Origin: Blasia pusilla | Lineage: Eukaryota; Marchantiophyta; Marchantiopsida; Blasiales | NCBI GenBank assembly: GCA_050084515.1 | Contig: CM114273.1 | Location: 1,116,001 to 1,180,000 of the forward strand | Direction: 5' to 3' | Length of the DNA: 64,000 nucleotides | Made by a program: the position numbers and the translations under genes | Shown here: positions 12,238-22,753 of the stretch, piece by piece | How the letters are laid out: each line of letters starts with the position of its first letter | Position numbering within the stretch: position 1 is the stretch's first letter | The notes under the pieces: model-generated | The model's database searches: none | What the model was told of the DNA's origin: nothing | The model's input: only the letters and a program-made list of their open reading frames with translations

Positions 12238-13749
12238 ATGGAGACTTGGGAGCCACATATGGGCCCTAAGTTGACAAGAGGAGAGCGGCGCCAAATACAT
12301 CAGTTCCTTAGGAGTTATAGGAGCTGCTTTGCATTAAGCATGGAGGATTTGGGTACGTTGAAGGGACCGGGGATCCGCATTGAGTTGTCGAGTGATACGC
12401 CGATCTTCCGACGACCCTACAGATACAGTGATATGGAGAGGGCTTTGATTCAGAGTAGGAGCCAGGACTTGGTCGGAGCAGGACTAGTGGAGATGTTGCA
12501 TGGGGAGTATGCATCTGCCACTGTCATACCCGCCAAGAAGGATGTGCATGGCGACTGGATGGATAGGCGGATGTGTGGGGACTACCGACCTATCAATCAA
12601 CAGACGAAGTTCGATAGGTATGCCATGCCCACCCCTGAGGAGATCTTTGATGCAATTGGTCACACAAAGGTCTTCAATTCATTGGATTTGCGAGCCGGAT
12701 ACCATCATTTGCCTATCAGATTAGAGGACAGGAAGAAGACAGAATTTTGGGGCATCGATCCTCACGAGAAGGATTGTTTGTACCAGTGGCGGTTCTTACC
12801 ATCTAGGTTAAAGAACGCCCCGGCTGAGTTTCAGAGGATTATGGATAGGATTTTGGCTGGTCTGGATTTTGCTAGGTGTTATATTGATTACATCGTAGTC
12901 TTTAGCGCCACGGTTGAGGAGCATGAGCGACATCTAGAGGAGGTGTTTCGACGATTGTAATTCCATGGGCTGAAGCTACATCCAGGCAAGTGCAAGTTCT
13001 TCCACGACCAGATTGAGTACTTGGGTCATACAATATACCGAGGGGGCCTTGGTATTCAGCACACGAAGATAGAGGCTATGTCACGCATTCCACACCCTAC
13101 AGATGTGAGCCGTGTTCGCGCATTCATGGGATTGGAAAACTTCTATCGGCGATACGTCAAGGGATTCAGTTTGATTGCGAAGCCGCTGACCTTGCTGACC
13201 AAGGTGGATCACGAGTGGCAGTGGGGGGATGAGCAAGAGCGAGTATTTCAGTTGCTCAAGGACAAGTTGACGTCCGCGCCCATCTTGAGGAGACCGATCA
13301 GGGGACGTCCTTTCTAGTTGCAAATAGATTGGAGCATGTTGGGGCTTGGAGCGGTGCTCACCCAGCATGATGATGAGGGTAGAGAGTTCATGGTGGCTTA
13401 TGCTAGCCGCTTGAACAACGTTGCAGAGGCGAAGTACAGTTTGTATGAAGGTGAGTGCTTGGCTGCGGTGTGGGTTGTCGCGCATTTCAAGTGTGACTTA
13501 TTCGACAACCCCTTTACCATCATCATTGATCATCAACCACTGAAGTGGTTGATGGAGTCCGACAAGCTTACAGGGAAGCTTGCGAGATGGGCTCTGTTGT
13601 TGCAAGAGTATGATTTTCAGGTGGTACATAGACCTGGGATGCTCAACCAAGATGCAGATGGGTTGAGTCGTAACCCATGCCTGAGTCAGCGAGATGCGAC
13701 TGGAGCTCAATGGCATGGAGAGAGTGATGAGGAGTTGGTGCCAGGATGA
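12238..13749 (+). pseudogene. RT-RNase H of element 3
   Basis: One reading frame runs through RT and RNase H with only three stops (12958-12960, 13315-13317, 13747-13749). RT motifs are SDTPIFRRPYRYSDMERAL, AKKDVHGDWMDRRMCGDYRP, FNSLDLRAGYHHLPI and LKNAPAEFQRIMDRIL. The catalytic box reads YIDY (12880-12891) in place of YIDD, so a metal-binding Asp is lost. RNase H shows QIDWSMLGLGAVLTQHDD, YSLYEGECLAAVWVV and PLKWLMESDKLTGKLARW. A tether with NQDADGLSRNP leads toward integrase. The near-intact frame suggests relatively recent loss of function. Confidence 0.92.
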
Positions 13750-13770
13750 CACGCGTTAGCCTATTTAGGC

Positions 13771-15314
13771 ATGTTGGCTATGGAGAGCCAGAGTGTGGAG
13801 ACTTCGATGGCGAGGTCTAGTGGAGAGTCCTTGGATCTCGAGGCCAGTGAGGAGACGACAAGTGGCCGAGATATTTATGATGATGGAGTAGTCTTGGAAT
13901 ACCTTTGTACTAGCAACGTTGCAAGCACCGTGGATGCTAGAGAGTGGGATCGGATCCTACAGCGGGCCAGACGGTTCCATTGGGAGGGGACACATATTTT
14001 GAGGGTCTGGGAGGATGGCAGAGTACGCGTAGTGCCGCATCCTTCGCAGAGAGCACGAATAGTGCAACATGCCCACGAGGAGTTGGGTCACTTTGGGATG
14101 AAGCAAACGTACAACTTGCTCCAGATTTAGTATTGGTGGCGAGGCATGCAGACTGACGTTCAACAGTTTGTTGCCAGGTGCATGGTGTGTGATCGGGTCC
14201 TAGCATTGTTCAATGCTCCAACTCCACAGTTCCATCCATTACTGATCATGGGCTTAGGGTATAGATGGAGTTTGGATTTTGCAGGACCTTTTCCTTTGAC
14301 GGAGCGTCACAATCGTTATGTGTTGGTGATGGTCGAGCACTTCTCGAAGTGGATCGAGTTGGTTGCATTGCCTGATAAAGCGAGTGAGGGAGTAGCTTCT
14401 GCCTTCCTTGATAGAGTGATGAGTCATTATGGCGCACCGGGTGAGGTGTTGACAGACCAGGGTACCGAGTTTCGCGGTGAGTTCCAAGCCTTGTGTGATC
14501 AGGCGCTGATCGACCACCGCACGACTTTGCGAGATCATCCCGAGGCGGATGGATTAGCGGAGAGAGATTTGTGCAGACGGTGAAGAGGGGTTTACGCAAG
14601 TATGGCTTGTAGAGAGGTCACCTAGGATATTGGGACCTCCAGTTGCCATGGTTGGCGATGGGATACAAATTCAGCAGGCAGGCATCCTTAGCGTCTTTTT
14701 CACCGTACTTGCTACTTTATGGCCGAGAGCCAGATTTTCCTGCGGCTATTCGTTGAGATGCTTGTTAGGTGCTAGACCTTGATGACCTAGATGTATGGGT
14801 GCGAGCATATTCTCAGAGGACTGAGTTGTTTTGGGAGAGTGATGCCTATGGCGTTCGAGAACTTGGCGATTACCCAATATTAAGATACGTTGAGGTATGC
14901 GACTATTCGGGGTGATGGTTATCGACCAACTATCCAAAGGTTTCATCAAGGAGATTATGTCTACTTGCAGTAGACGGCACCGACGACGTTGGATGTGACT
15001 GCAGGGCGCACTATCTTGGGAGTGCGTGACGTTTTGCCATCCGGTGTTCTCTTGCTGAAGGGACGCGATGGTATGGTAAGGAAGGACCATGTGCGTAATT
15101 GTGCGCCATGTCACCTTCCTAACATTGATGGTAAAGTAGATCGAGCTTAGCAATAGTTCCTGCAGGCTTGCATTGTATGTTGTGTGGTTCTGCCCGTGGT
15201 GCGGCCACGATGCGAGTCTCTGATGGATGTTCGAGAGGTTGGCATATGGCATGTCTAACGCCACCTCTCACTAGGGTTCCTCGAGGACGACGGATGTGTC
15301 CTAGATGTACATAG
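13771..15314 (+). pseudogene. Integrase of element 3 ending in a PHD finger
   Basis: The zinc-binding HHCC domain shows HAHEELGHFGMKQTYNLL and, after a stop at 14128-14130, CMVCDRV. The catalytic core has RWSLDFAGPF (first Asp), VLTDQGTEF (second Asp) and DHPEADGLAER (Glu), so the DDE triad is complete. A frameshift near 14568 breaks the C-terminal domain. In the frame from 15174 the C-terminus reads CMLCGSARG, then DGCSRGWHMACLTP, then RRMCPRCT and a stop at 15312-15314. This is a PHD pattern with one zinc-ligand Cys changed to Ser. No chromodomain is present at this position. Confidence 0.88.
15174..15311 (+). other. PHD finger segment of element 3 integrase
   Basis: Ligand pattern C-x2-C, [S]-x2-C, W-H-x2-C, C-x2-C. 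The expected third Cys codon reads TCT (Ser). The domain in element 2 has all eight ligands. Confidence 0.8.
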
Positions 15315-15500
15315 AGGAGATACTAGGTAGGTTTTGATTCCAACTTTTTTTGTGATATGAATGACAAGAAGGCGACTAACGATGGGGCCACATGAGCACC
15401 TGGCCTTTATGCTCTTAACGTCTTAGAGATGTATGTCGTGGTAGGTAGGGATAGATGGCTATCTGGAGTTAGAGGGACCTAACCATCGGTTAGGGGGGCG

Positions 15501-15630
15501 ATTGGAGATATTTTGGTACTTCTCGCCTTTGTGTATGGATGCCATGAGTTAGCATGGGATCGTGTGTGTTTGTGTGTGTGTTCGATGACAACAATGTATG
15601 TTGTGTAGCGATGTGTATGCGCACGGCAGC
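15501..15630 (+). repeat. Repeat A of element 3 (upstream copy)
   Basis: Starts ATTGGAGATATTTTGG immediately after the purine tract and ends GCGCACGGCAGC. It is repeated at 16141-16265 on the far side of repeat B. Confidence 0.88.
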
Positions 15631-16140
15631 TGTCACGACTGTTAGGATAGATCGGTGGGATCTAGCAGAGCGTCTTTATGAGTTATGGAGGACAGGCCCA
15701 TGAGGTTGAGAATGACCTGTTGAGGCCCCGAGAATTTGAGAGAGCAGGTTTCCCCTTCGTTTCGGCTCATTTGGAGCCATATAGAGAAACTTACTATTGC
15801 GGGTAAGTTTCTATGTTGGGGATAGTTAACTTTATATTTGTGGTAAGTGGCCCTTGACCTCCTACGTAAGATCAAGAGCCAAGGAGGTGACTTGGGAGCA
15901 TAGGTTACCATGGAGAGAGTTTGGGAGAGGGGAGGGATATATCTCAAGGAGAGAGAGCTTGAGAGCTCATTCTCTCTTTGTTGAACCTCTTGGCATGAGG
16001 CGGCAGAGCTATGGTCCCTTGCCTTGTGAGTGTAACCCAAGCCTCTCATTAGGAGAGTGGGTTTGGTTTGATATGTGAGAGAGTGCACACCTTTGAGAGC
16101 TATGGTGTGAGATGGTGTAGCGAGAGATTGGATCTACTTT
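15631..16140 (+). repeat. Repeat B (LTR-like) of element 3, 510 bp
   Basis: Begins TGTCACGACTG, comparable with TGTCATGACC of elements 1 and 2. A TATA-like GATATATCTC lies near 15946. The rest shows no obvious similarity to the 368-bp B repeat. The left-end copy is missing because the element is truncated. Confidence 0.75.
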
Positions 16141-16265
16141 ATTGGAGATATTTTGGTACTTCTCGCCTCTGTGTATGGATGCCATGAGTTAGCATGGGAT
16201 CGTGTGTTGTGTGTGTGTTCAAAGACAGCGATGTATGTTGTGTAGCGATGTGTATGCGCACAACA
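16141..16265 (+). repeat. Repeat A' of element 3 (terminal copy)
   Basis: Near-identical to 15501-15630 up to GCGCACAACA, then unrelated sequence. The A-B-A' layout is the same as in element 2. Confidence 0.88.
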
Positions 16266-16979
16266 AAAGCGTTGAATATGAAGATGGTGATTCCAAGAGA
16301 AGAAGTCACACTTATTTAGAAGAGACACACTAGAAAATTTTAGAAGCGCTAGGGAAGATTTTCTAATATGCAGCTTAGATAGAATACATATGATTTTATC
16401 ACTTAGGTTTTTTTTAGGCATGCCATAGTGATTAGATAAACCAAAGGTATATTAGAGGCTCCTCTTGGTGATGAAAATCCCATGAGGATTCTTGAGATTG
16501 AAAGTGAAAATTTGAATCCTTTTAGGATTAATCGAGTAAAATAAATTGCTTTCTTGATTTTTGCTAAGCGATTTGAGAAGGATCACAAGTGTGGGTTTTA
16601 ATGTTGGGGATTCACGTTGAAAAATCTAGAGTCTCAATTGAATGAAGAACCAAAAGAGAATCTCATGATCTCATGCTTAGGATGAGGGAAATCTTGGAAG
16701 GATTTGGGAATGTCTTGACCAGGAAACTTCCTAAAGGGTTTCTATTTAGGAGAGATGTGGATCATACCATTAAACTCAAACCCAAGTTTGACCCTTATTG
16801 CATGGTATCCTTGGAGGATGACTTCCCAAGAAAGGAAACTCTTGTATGAGAATACTAAGGCATTAGAGAAATTTAAAGCAAGTTCATTTTCCTCAATAAG
16901 TTGGCATTTGGAGCCCTTTCCTTCTCAACTTGAAAAAAGATATGTCTTTGCCGTTGTGCTTGGATTAGAGGGCGTTGAA
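16266..16979. other. No recognisable gene
   Basis: AT-rich spacer between element 3 and a gypsy remnant. No family motif was found in either strand. Confidence 0.4.
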
Positions 16980-17930
16980 TAGAATGACCATCAAGAACAA
17001 GTATAGGACTTGTTACGTATGGTGTCATGGTCCAACTATTTTACCAAGATTGACCAAAGGCAAGGATATTAATAATTCCAAATCATATAAGGTGATGAAT
17101 GTAAGACAATTATGAGAACTACATTTGGATCCTACATTAGAACATGATATTTTTTGGACTAACTAGCAGGCCAACTACTTTCATAATCCTCATGCATCCT
17201 ATCTTTTAAGATATGATGTTAGATAGGGGGTTAGTGGTATTTGTTGATGAAATCCTCATATATTCAGTAATCTAGGAGGAACACGAGGTTTTCCTCAAAG
17301 AAGTTGTGGGACGTTTGAGGATGAATAGTTATTTCGAATTGTGAAAACTTACAAGTTTTTCTTCATGGTCCAAGAAGTAGAATTCTTGGGACAAAAGTTG
17401 ACCACGGAAGACATACAACCCAATTATGGCAAGGTAGAGGTTGTTAAGCTATGGTCAATTTAACTCTTATATAGTTATTTATTGGGTTTTTTAACCTTCT
17501 ATTGAAGATGTATCCAAGCTTTTTTCCAAGGTTAGACCGCTCTATAATTTGACTAGTGGAGTTTAAGTATAATAACTTGATGCATTCATCGATAATACAT
17601 GCGTTGTTTCTTTTGATAGTAGGGTTTAATCCTAGGACCCCAACTTGGTTTGATGAGGCAAAAACATCTCAAGTGAGGAGGTCTATGCTGGCAATGGAGG
17701 ACTTTTTGGCAAAGCTATTGCAAGACTATGGAGAGCCTTCCTTGTTGTTATGATGCACTTGACATCATTACAAGCAGAAAACTACTATTCATAGAAGAGA
17801 TGTGAGCTTTAAAGTATGGAATCTTTTTTAGCTAAGACAAGGTCCCACTAGAAACTTGAAAGTATTTCTAGGAAGATAACACCTAGATATGTGGGACCCT
17901 TAGAGATACTCAAAAAGGTTAAAGAGATAT
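16980..17930 (+). pseudogene. Remnant of a different Ty3/gypsy pol (RT and integrase scraps)
   Basis: RT scraps: NYFTKIDQRQGY near 17034 and FVDEILIYS near 17240 (from a YVDDILIYS-type box), then EEHEVFLKEVVGRLRM and FLGQKLTTEDIQPNYGKVE. After a deletion come integrase scraps: EFKYNNLMHSSI near 17556, and a tail resembling the GPY/F segment near 17880 (ITPRYVGPLEILKKV). Its codons do not match elements 1-4. It abuts the inverted A copy at 17931. Confidence 0.72.
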
Positions 17931-18056
17931 CGTGCGCATATATATCGCTACACAACATACATCGCTGGTCACATCTACACCACACAACACCGATCTTCCT
18001 CACACACGGGTCGAGCCACACATGTACAAAAATCAACTCATACATATACATGGAGA
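17931..18056 (-). repeat. Inverted copy of repeat A next to the left end of element 2
   Basis: The plus strand reads CGTGCGCATATATATCGC and ACACAACATACATCGCTG, the reverse complement of the A repeat end (compare 16230-16262). It runs up to the first base of the left B repeat. Together with A' at 27711-27817 it forms an inverted pair around element 2. Confidence 0.65.
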
Positions 18057-18424
18057 TGTCATGACCATACGGATTATGTCGTAGAGTATGGTGTGCTGGT
18101 AGAGGCCATTCCTTATGTAGAACCGTAGTGGCTTGGTAGAGATGCGGTTCCATACATAGGGTTGGGGGTTACTCACTTGGGGGTGACTTTCCCAGTAAGG
18201 CCTGCTCTTAGGTTGGAGGATATAAGGTGGCTTGCCCTCAAAGAACAGTCAGTTCTTTGAGTTGAGCCTGTTGGGTTGGGAGTTAGCCTTGGTAGTGAGT
18301 AGAGCTCTTGGCTATGGTGTTTCCCGCAAGCTTCGACCTAGATTCTCCCATCGTGGAGTGGGTTTGGCTCGATTGTATGTGATTGTAAACGTGTTTTATG
18401 ACAGTAGGTCTTTCACAGATTTCA
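18057..18424 (+). repeat. Left terminal repeat (B) of element 2, 368 bp
   Basis: TGTCATGACC...TTTCA, the same length as 27343-27710. Contains TATAAGG at 18221 and a short inverted repeat CTCAAAGAAC / GTTCTTTGAG (18237-18261) spanning the predicted start. Confidence 0.92.
18221..18262 (+). promoter_or_regulatory. TATA box and predicted RNA start of element 2
   Basis: TATAAGG starts at 18221 and AGTTCTTTGAGT starts at 18251, 30 nt later. If transcription starts at 18250-18251, the RNA begins with the bases complementary to the primer site at 18424-18436. Confidence 0.65.
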
Positions 18425-18437
18425 CTCAAAGAACTGG
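18424..18437 (+). promoter_or_regulatory. Self-complementary primer-binding site
   Basis: ACTCAAAGAACTG (18424-18436) is the exact reverse complement of CAGTTCTTTGAGT (18250-18262). It sits against the end of the B repeat, where the minus-strand primer must anneal. Elements of the Tf1/sushi group are known to prime this way with the cleaved 5' end of their own RNA. Confidence 0.72.
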
Positions 18438-19911
18438 AGTAGATCGATGGTAGCTTCGATTGTAGATCAGTAGGATCTGGTTAGGGCTGATTGTGTACTC
18501 AGCCGTGGATGTTCGTGGCTTGTGGCCTATGTTGGAGGTGTGAATCTGGTGCGTGGTTGGATGGGAAAGAAGCGCCTTGCTGAGAGCTTTCCAACGCGCT
18601 GTAGATTGCCAAATTTCGTCAAGGGAGTTGGAAGTTATCAAGCATTGAAGATTCTGGTCGTGTTCGACAGTTTTCTGATGTGGAGAGCTTGGAGTGCGGA
18701 AGCTCTGTTGAAGTTCATCCAGATCGGGTGAGAGGTTCCTATTGCTGCTTGTATTGTGATCTCATGTGAAGCTATCTGCTTGAGTGCGTGGAGCGTTTCG
18801 GATTTCTGCGTGCATGAAACTTGGCGGAAGCGCTGTCGGATTTGCGGTTCTAGAGGTGTATGGACAGCAAGTTTGTCTGATTTTTAGCTCGGAGTACGGA
18901 GCTCGGTTGTAGCTGAGTTTTTGTGGGGAGATAGCTATGGTGGTCAATTGAATTCTGATCAAAATAGATTTGATTTCGGTCACGTATTTGTGAAGTAATT
19001 TTTGATCAAAATTTCGCGGACTAGCTCAAGGTCTGGCTATGGTGGACACCGGATCGGAGGGGCTGGTTGGTTGGTGACTCGTTCATTTTTGGAGACACCT
19101 ATCCCGTTGGGGGTGCCCTGGTTGGACCTCTCTCCATAGCGAAGCATGGCGAAGCATGGCAAAGCATGGCGAACGGGGCATGTCTCGAGCATTTTGAGGC
19201 TTCGAGGCAACTCGTGGTAGCTCGGGGCGAGTGGGCGTGAGAGGCGGAGTAAGGAGCAAGGAGCAAGCAAGCAAGCTTGCTTGCTTGGGCGTGAGGCAAT
19301 TTTTGCAGGATTTGGGATTTGAGTTTTGCATAACTGGTCACCCATCTTTGGGCTATTCTGCCTGGAGGACGCTTAACTGCCGAGTTCTTAACTATGCCAA
19401 TGTACAGACTTTTGTAGCTCATTTGGTGTTGTTCGGAGATGTGCTAGGCGCTTTATGCATCTCAGGTTTTTGGTTGATGTACCTCTAGCGCATAGTACGG
19501 TGTAGCCTCTCCATGCAGGTGATATTTTCAGTGTCTTTTGGCGTTCGACTAGCACATCATCGACCCTTGCGGAGTAGGTATTGCGTTAGAATTGTGTGGT
19601 GGGTTTTGTGAATTCAGAGGGCACCACGTTTGGTGGATTGTGTTACCTTGATTTCCATTTGCGATTGGAGGGTTGTCGTTGGATTTCCTATGTTTGGATC
19701 CCCTCCATCGTGCTTCTTGCTTGCGCGCCCATTGTTATGGTTGACGTTGATTTCCAGAGTAGTGTTACTCCTGTGTGCTACCGGTAGTGAGGCTGGAGGG
19801 ATGACGAGTAGATTGTGGGAGACTTCTTGTGGTGATGACAAGTTAGGTTGCCTACACCCATAGCTAGTAGAGCTAGAATAGTATAGCGAGATCGACGCGT
19901 CACTTGGTAAT
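18438..19911 (+). other. Leader of element 2 with a perfect 24-bp palindrome
   Basis: About 1.5 kb without a conserved long frame, colinear with the element 1 leader. A perfect palindrome centred on AAGCTT spans 19264-19287 (repeats of the CAAG unit). GCGAAGCATG-type short repeats lie at 19139-19175. Such palindromes can serve as RNA dimer or packaging signals in retroelements; here that is inference. Confidence 0.6.
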
Positions 19912-21470
19912 TTGGTGGTGGTGCGGCATCGGCGTTGGTCATCACGAGTGTCGGGTGGTCTGGTTGGGGACCGTGGTGCGGATAGTGGTGGTTTCACACG
20001 GAGTGGATTTAGGTATCGGCTACCTTTTCCATTTCCGACGGTTGATGAAGAGGAGGCGAGGGTGTTCCAAACACCGAGTCTTCTACGTTGTTATCGAGTG
20101 TTGCAGCTCCATTGATTTGGGACATGGACGGTGGATATGGGGCCATGAAGGGCCCACGACGATACTCGGGTGCAGTGGGTACCATTGAGTTGGAGGACTT
20201 CATGCAGGAGTTTGATACGTGGTGTGATATGCAGATGTTGCGGAACGCCACGTTGTTTACACCCTTCTTGGCTTGGAAGGGGTTGTTTCAGCACTTGGAA
20301 GCGACCACCCATGGATGATTACCATGAGTTTAGGAAGGACCATGTTCTTTGAGATTGAGGCATGGAGACAATATTGGTCTCCAGGCTATGTGTCTATCAC
20401 CCATGGTGGTATTGGTAGTAGTGCTCCTACTATGCCAGCCAGCCCGACGTTGAGTGGTACGAGTACGAGCCGGAGTGGGGGTACCAGTGGAGGTACTAGT
20501 GGGGGTACTAGTGGAGGTACTAGTGCCCCACCATCGTTTAGCCCGGTTGCAGAGTTCTTCAAGAGGTTGAAGAAGAACTATCAAGGAGTGAAGACGGAGA
20601 AGTTGAGGAATCTTCAGGACTTTGAGCGAAAGACTGGTGAGAGTCTTCGTGAGGCATACACGCGTATGCGACGCTTGATTTCAGTTACCAGGGGTGTGCG
20701 AGGATCAGCGATCGATTTTGGTATGGGATCTTGGGGCAGAGATTTGCGCCGTAGGGTATGTGATGCTACTCTTATGAGTGATGATTCACCCACATTGACC
20801 CATGTGTTTGCTCTATCTAAGAAGATTGAGCTTAACATGGTGAAGGAGAGAGTGGTGACATCCGCATTCAGTAGGGATACAACTACTACTTCTCTGTTCA
20901 ACCGCCCACCTCACATCTCGTAGTAGTGGTGGTGGTAGTAGTAGTGGGAGTAAGTGGGGGGGTACACGCGACCTCAGTCCAAGTCCTAGAGGGACATTTG
21001 TGCAGAGACCATTGCCTTCATTTGCTGCCCCGGCAAGAAGGCGATCATGTTGGACATATGGAGGTGATCATGTTAGGAAGTTTTGTCCCCAAGAGGATGG
21101 GAGACGGACTTTGGAGGATGGGCCTCGATCGGCCCCAACTCGGTGTGATCATTGCGGGAGACTAGGTCATCCTCGAGAGCGTTGCTTTGATCTTCATCCG
21201 AGTTGAGATCAGGCCGTGGCCGTGGTGGAGTAGCTCCGAGAGGCCGAGGTGGTAGAGGTGGTAGGGGTGGTAGAGGTGGACCGGTGGTTGGAGAGCCTAC
21301 GGTGGCTACCCCTACCACTACGACAGTCGACTATGGTGCCAGGATTGAGCAGATTGGAGCGAGTTGGCTACTATGGTGGTATCGGCATAGATCAGGTTCG
21401 GGAGCAGGGCTTCCACCTCTTATGGAGGGGATGATCTCTCTTATATGGCAAGTGCGGCACAAAGGTTGAG
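19912..21470 (+). pseudogene. gag pseudogene of element 2
   Basis: An acidic N-terminal stretch with PTVDEEEARVFQTPSLLRC ends in one frame. The capsid part GTIELEDFMQEFDTWCDMQM then runs from about 20170. A further shift near 20300 leads into EIEAWRQYWSPGYVSI, a Gly-Gly-Thr-Ser repeat (about 20470-20525), FKRLKKNYQGVKTEKLR and ESLREAYTRMRRL (to 20923). The zinc knuckles follow in another frame: CWTYGGDHVRKFC (second Cys lost to Tyr) and CDHCGRLGHPRERC (near 21145-21185). An Arg-Gly repeat tail covers about 21205-21290. Compared with element 1 the order is the same and the breaks differ. Confidence 0.85.
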
Positions 21471-21801
21471 GCATCGGTGCGATTCGAGAGGAGCCACTCG
21501 GCGTCGAGCCACGTGGTGCTCTTGGAGTTGGACCTGAGAGGGGTGAGGCCGGGAGGCGGGCTAGGCTTCCCAGTCATTCTTGTTGTGCGAGGTGCTTAGG
21601 ACTCCATCCATGGTTCCTACGCGAGCCTATTGAGCGAAAGTGGGGACGAGGCATCTACATGCGTGTAGTAGACACGGATCAAAGATCAATGCAAGAGTAT
21701 TGCGGATGGCAACCGGTGTTGGGATCCCCATTGTTTTCGCCCACGAGTTGATGGCTTTAGGAGTTGACTTAGCTCCTGTATTTGATTAGCGACCACGTTG
21801 T

Positions 21802-22340
21802 GTGAACGTGGGGTGTATTCTTGCTACACGTGTTGAGGTGGATGAGGGTGTTGCGGTGGAGCGACCCTCTATGTCGAGAGTAGCATTGAGTACTAGTGCT
21901 ACTTGGGCGGCAAAGCGTGGCGAAGATGGATGCATTACCGGCCCGGCCACCATTGATCGTGAGAGGCTTACACTGGTGTATGTATGTTGGACAACCGGAG
22001 TGGGATCTTCCGATTGGTGAGTCCTACAAGGACAGTGTATAGACCGGATAGAGTCTTGTTAGACTACGGTGCCCAACCTTTGATGTTGGGAAGGTGCATG
22101 TATTGGTTTGGGTATTCGGAGGTCGAGCTTGAGCCTTGCCCATTCAGATTCAAACATCACTTGGAGGAGCCAATGATAGGTCTCAATTCATGACACGGGA
22201 AAAGTTTTCTATCCAGTTGAGACCAGATCATGCGACTGATAGCTCCCGGTTGGGAGTATCTACGGTAGTCACATCAGCCAAGTCGTATGATGTACTAGTT
22301 GGAGGAGCGATTGTACCCGATGGGTTTTAGATGGATTTCG
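21802..22340 (+). pseudogene. Aspartic protease region of element 2
   Basis: RVLLDYGAQPLMLG is encoded near 22050-22090; the usual DSGA reads DYGA here. KSYDVLVGGAIVPDGF near 22280-22329 is the conserved end of the domain. The upstream stretch (ATRVEVDEGVAVERPSM) is conserved with element 1. Frameshifts separate the blocks. The function expected from the family is polyprotein cleavage. Confidence 0.7.
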
Positions 22341-22753
22341 ATCGAGACAGCGTCTTCTAGACCTGGTTGGCGAGTCGGGGATGGACGTATGAGCCAAGTT
22401 CCTATGAGATTTATTTCTGGGGCTCGACCAGGAGGGTCTTCCCCAACAGTGTTAGCATCTGTGGCTGGTTTTAGTGGAGTAGTCACTTGGCCAGGAGACT
22501 TTTTGGAGGGTAATGTTTTTACGCTATGGATTCTCCTGCGCATGAGGAGGTCCCTATTTTTGCAGCAAAGATGGCATCCTCATCGTTGGATGTGCCACTT
22601 TGGAGTTCAGCGGTGCACTACGGCAGAGGCGTCGCCTAGTGCGAGGAGAGGCTAGGTGTGACGTTGTTATACCTCACGAGGAAGAGGAGGCCCCACGGCG
22701 GACTCCTACTTCTGGTCGATTAGGTTATCCCCTTTGGATACTACACCCATTGT

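Larger units (their letters stand above)
12065..16265 (+). mobile_element. Element 3: 5'-truncated relative of elements 1 and 2
   Basis: Contains RT, RNase H, integrase, PHD finger, a polypurine-like TTAGGGGGGCGA (15490-15501) and the right-end A-B-A' repeats. It starts just upstream of RT, so it cannot be said whether it carried a DNMT. Its B repeat (510 bp) differs from that of elements 1 and 2, but its A repeat and the TGTCA-GAC start of B are related. It is a sister subfamily. Confidence 0.88.

Noticed and set aside
18425-18437. A tRNA-Met primer site
   Set aside because: The sequence does not match the usual TGGTATCAGAGC-type site, whereas it exactly matches the element's own RNA start.
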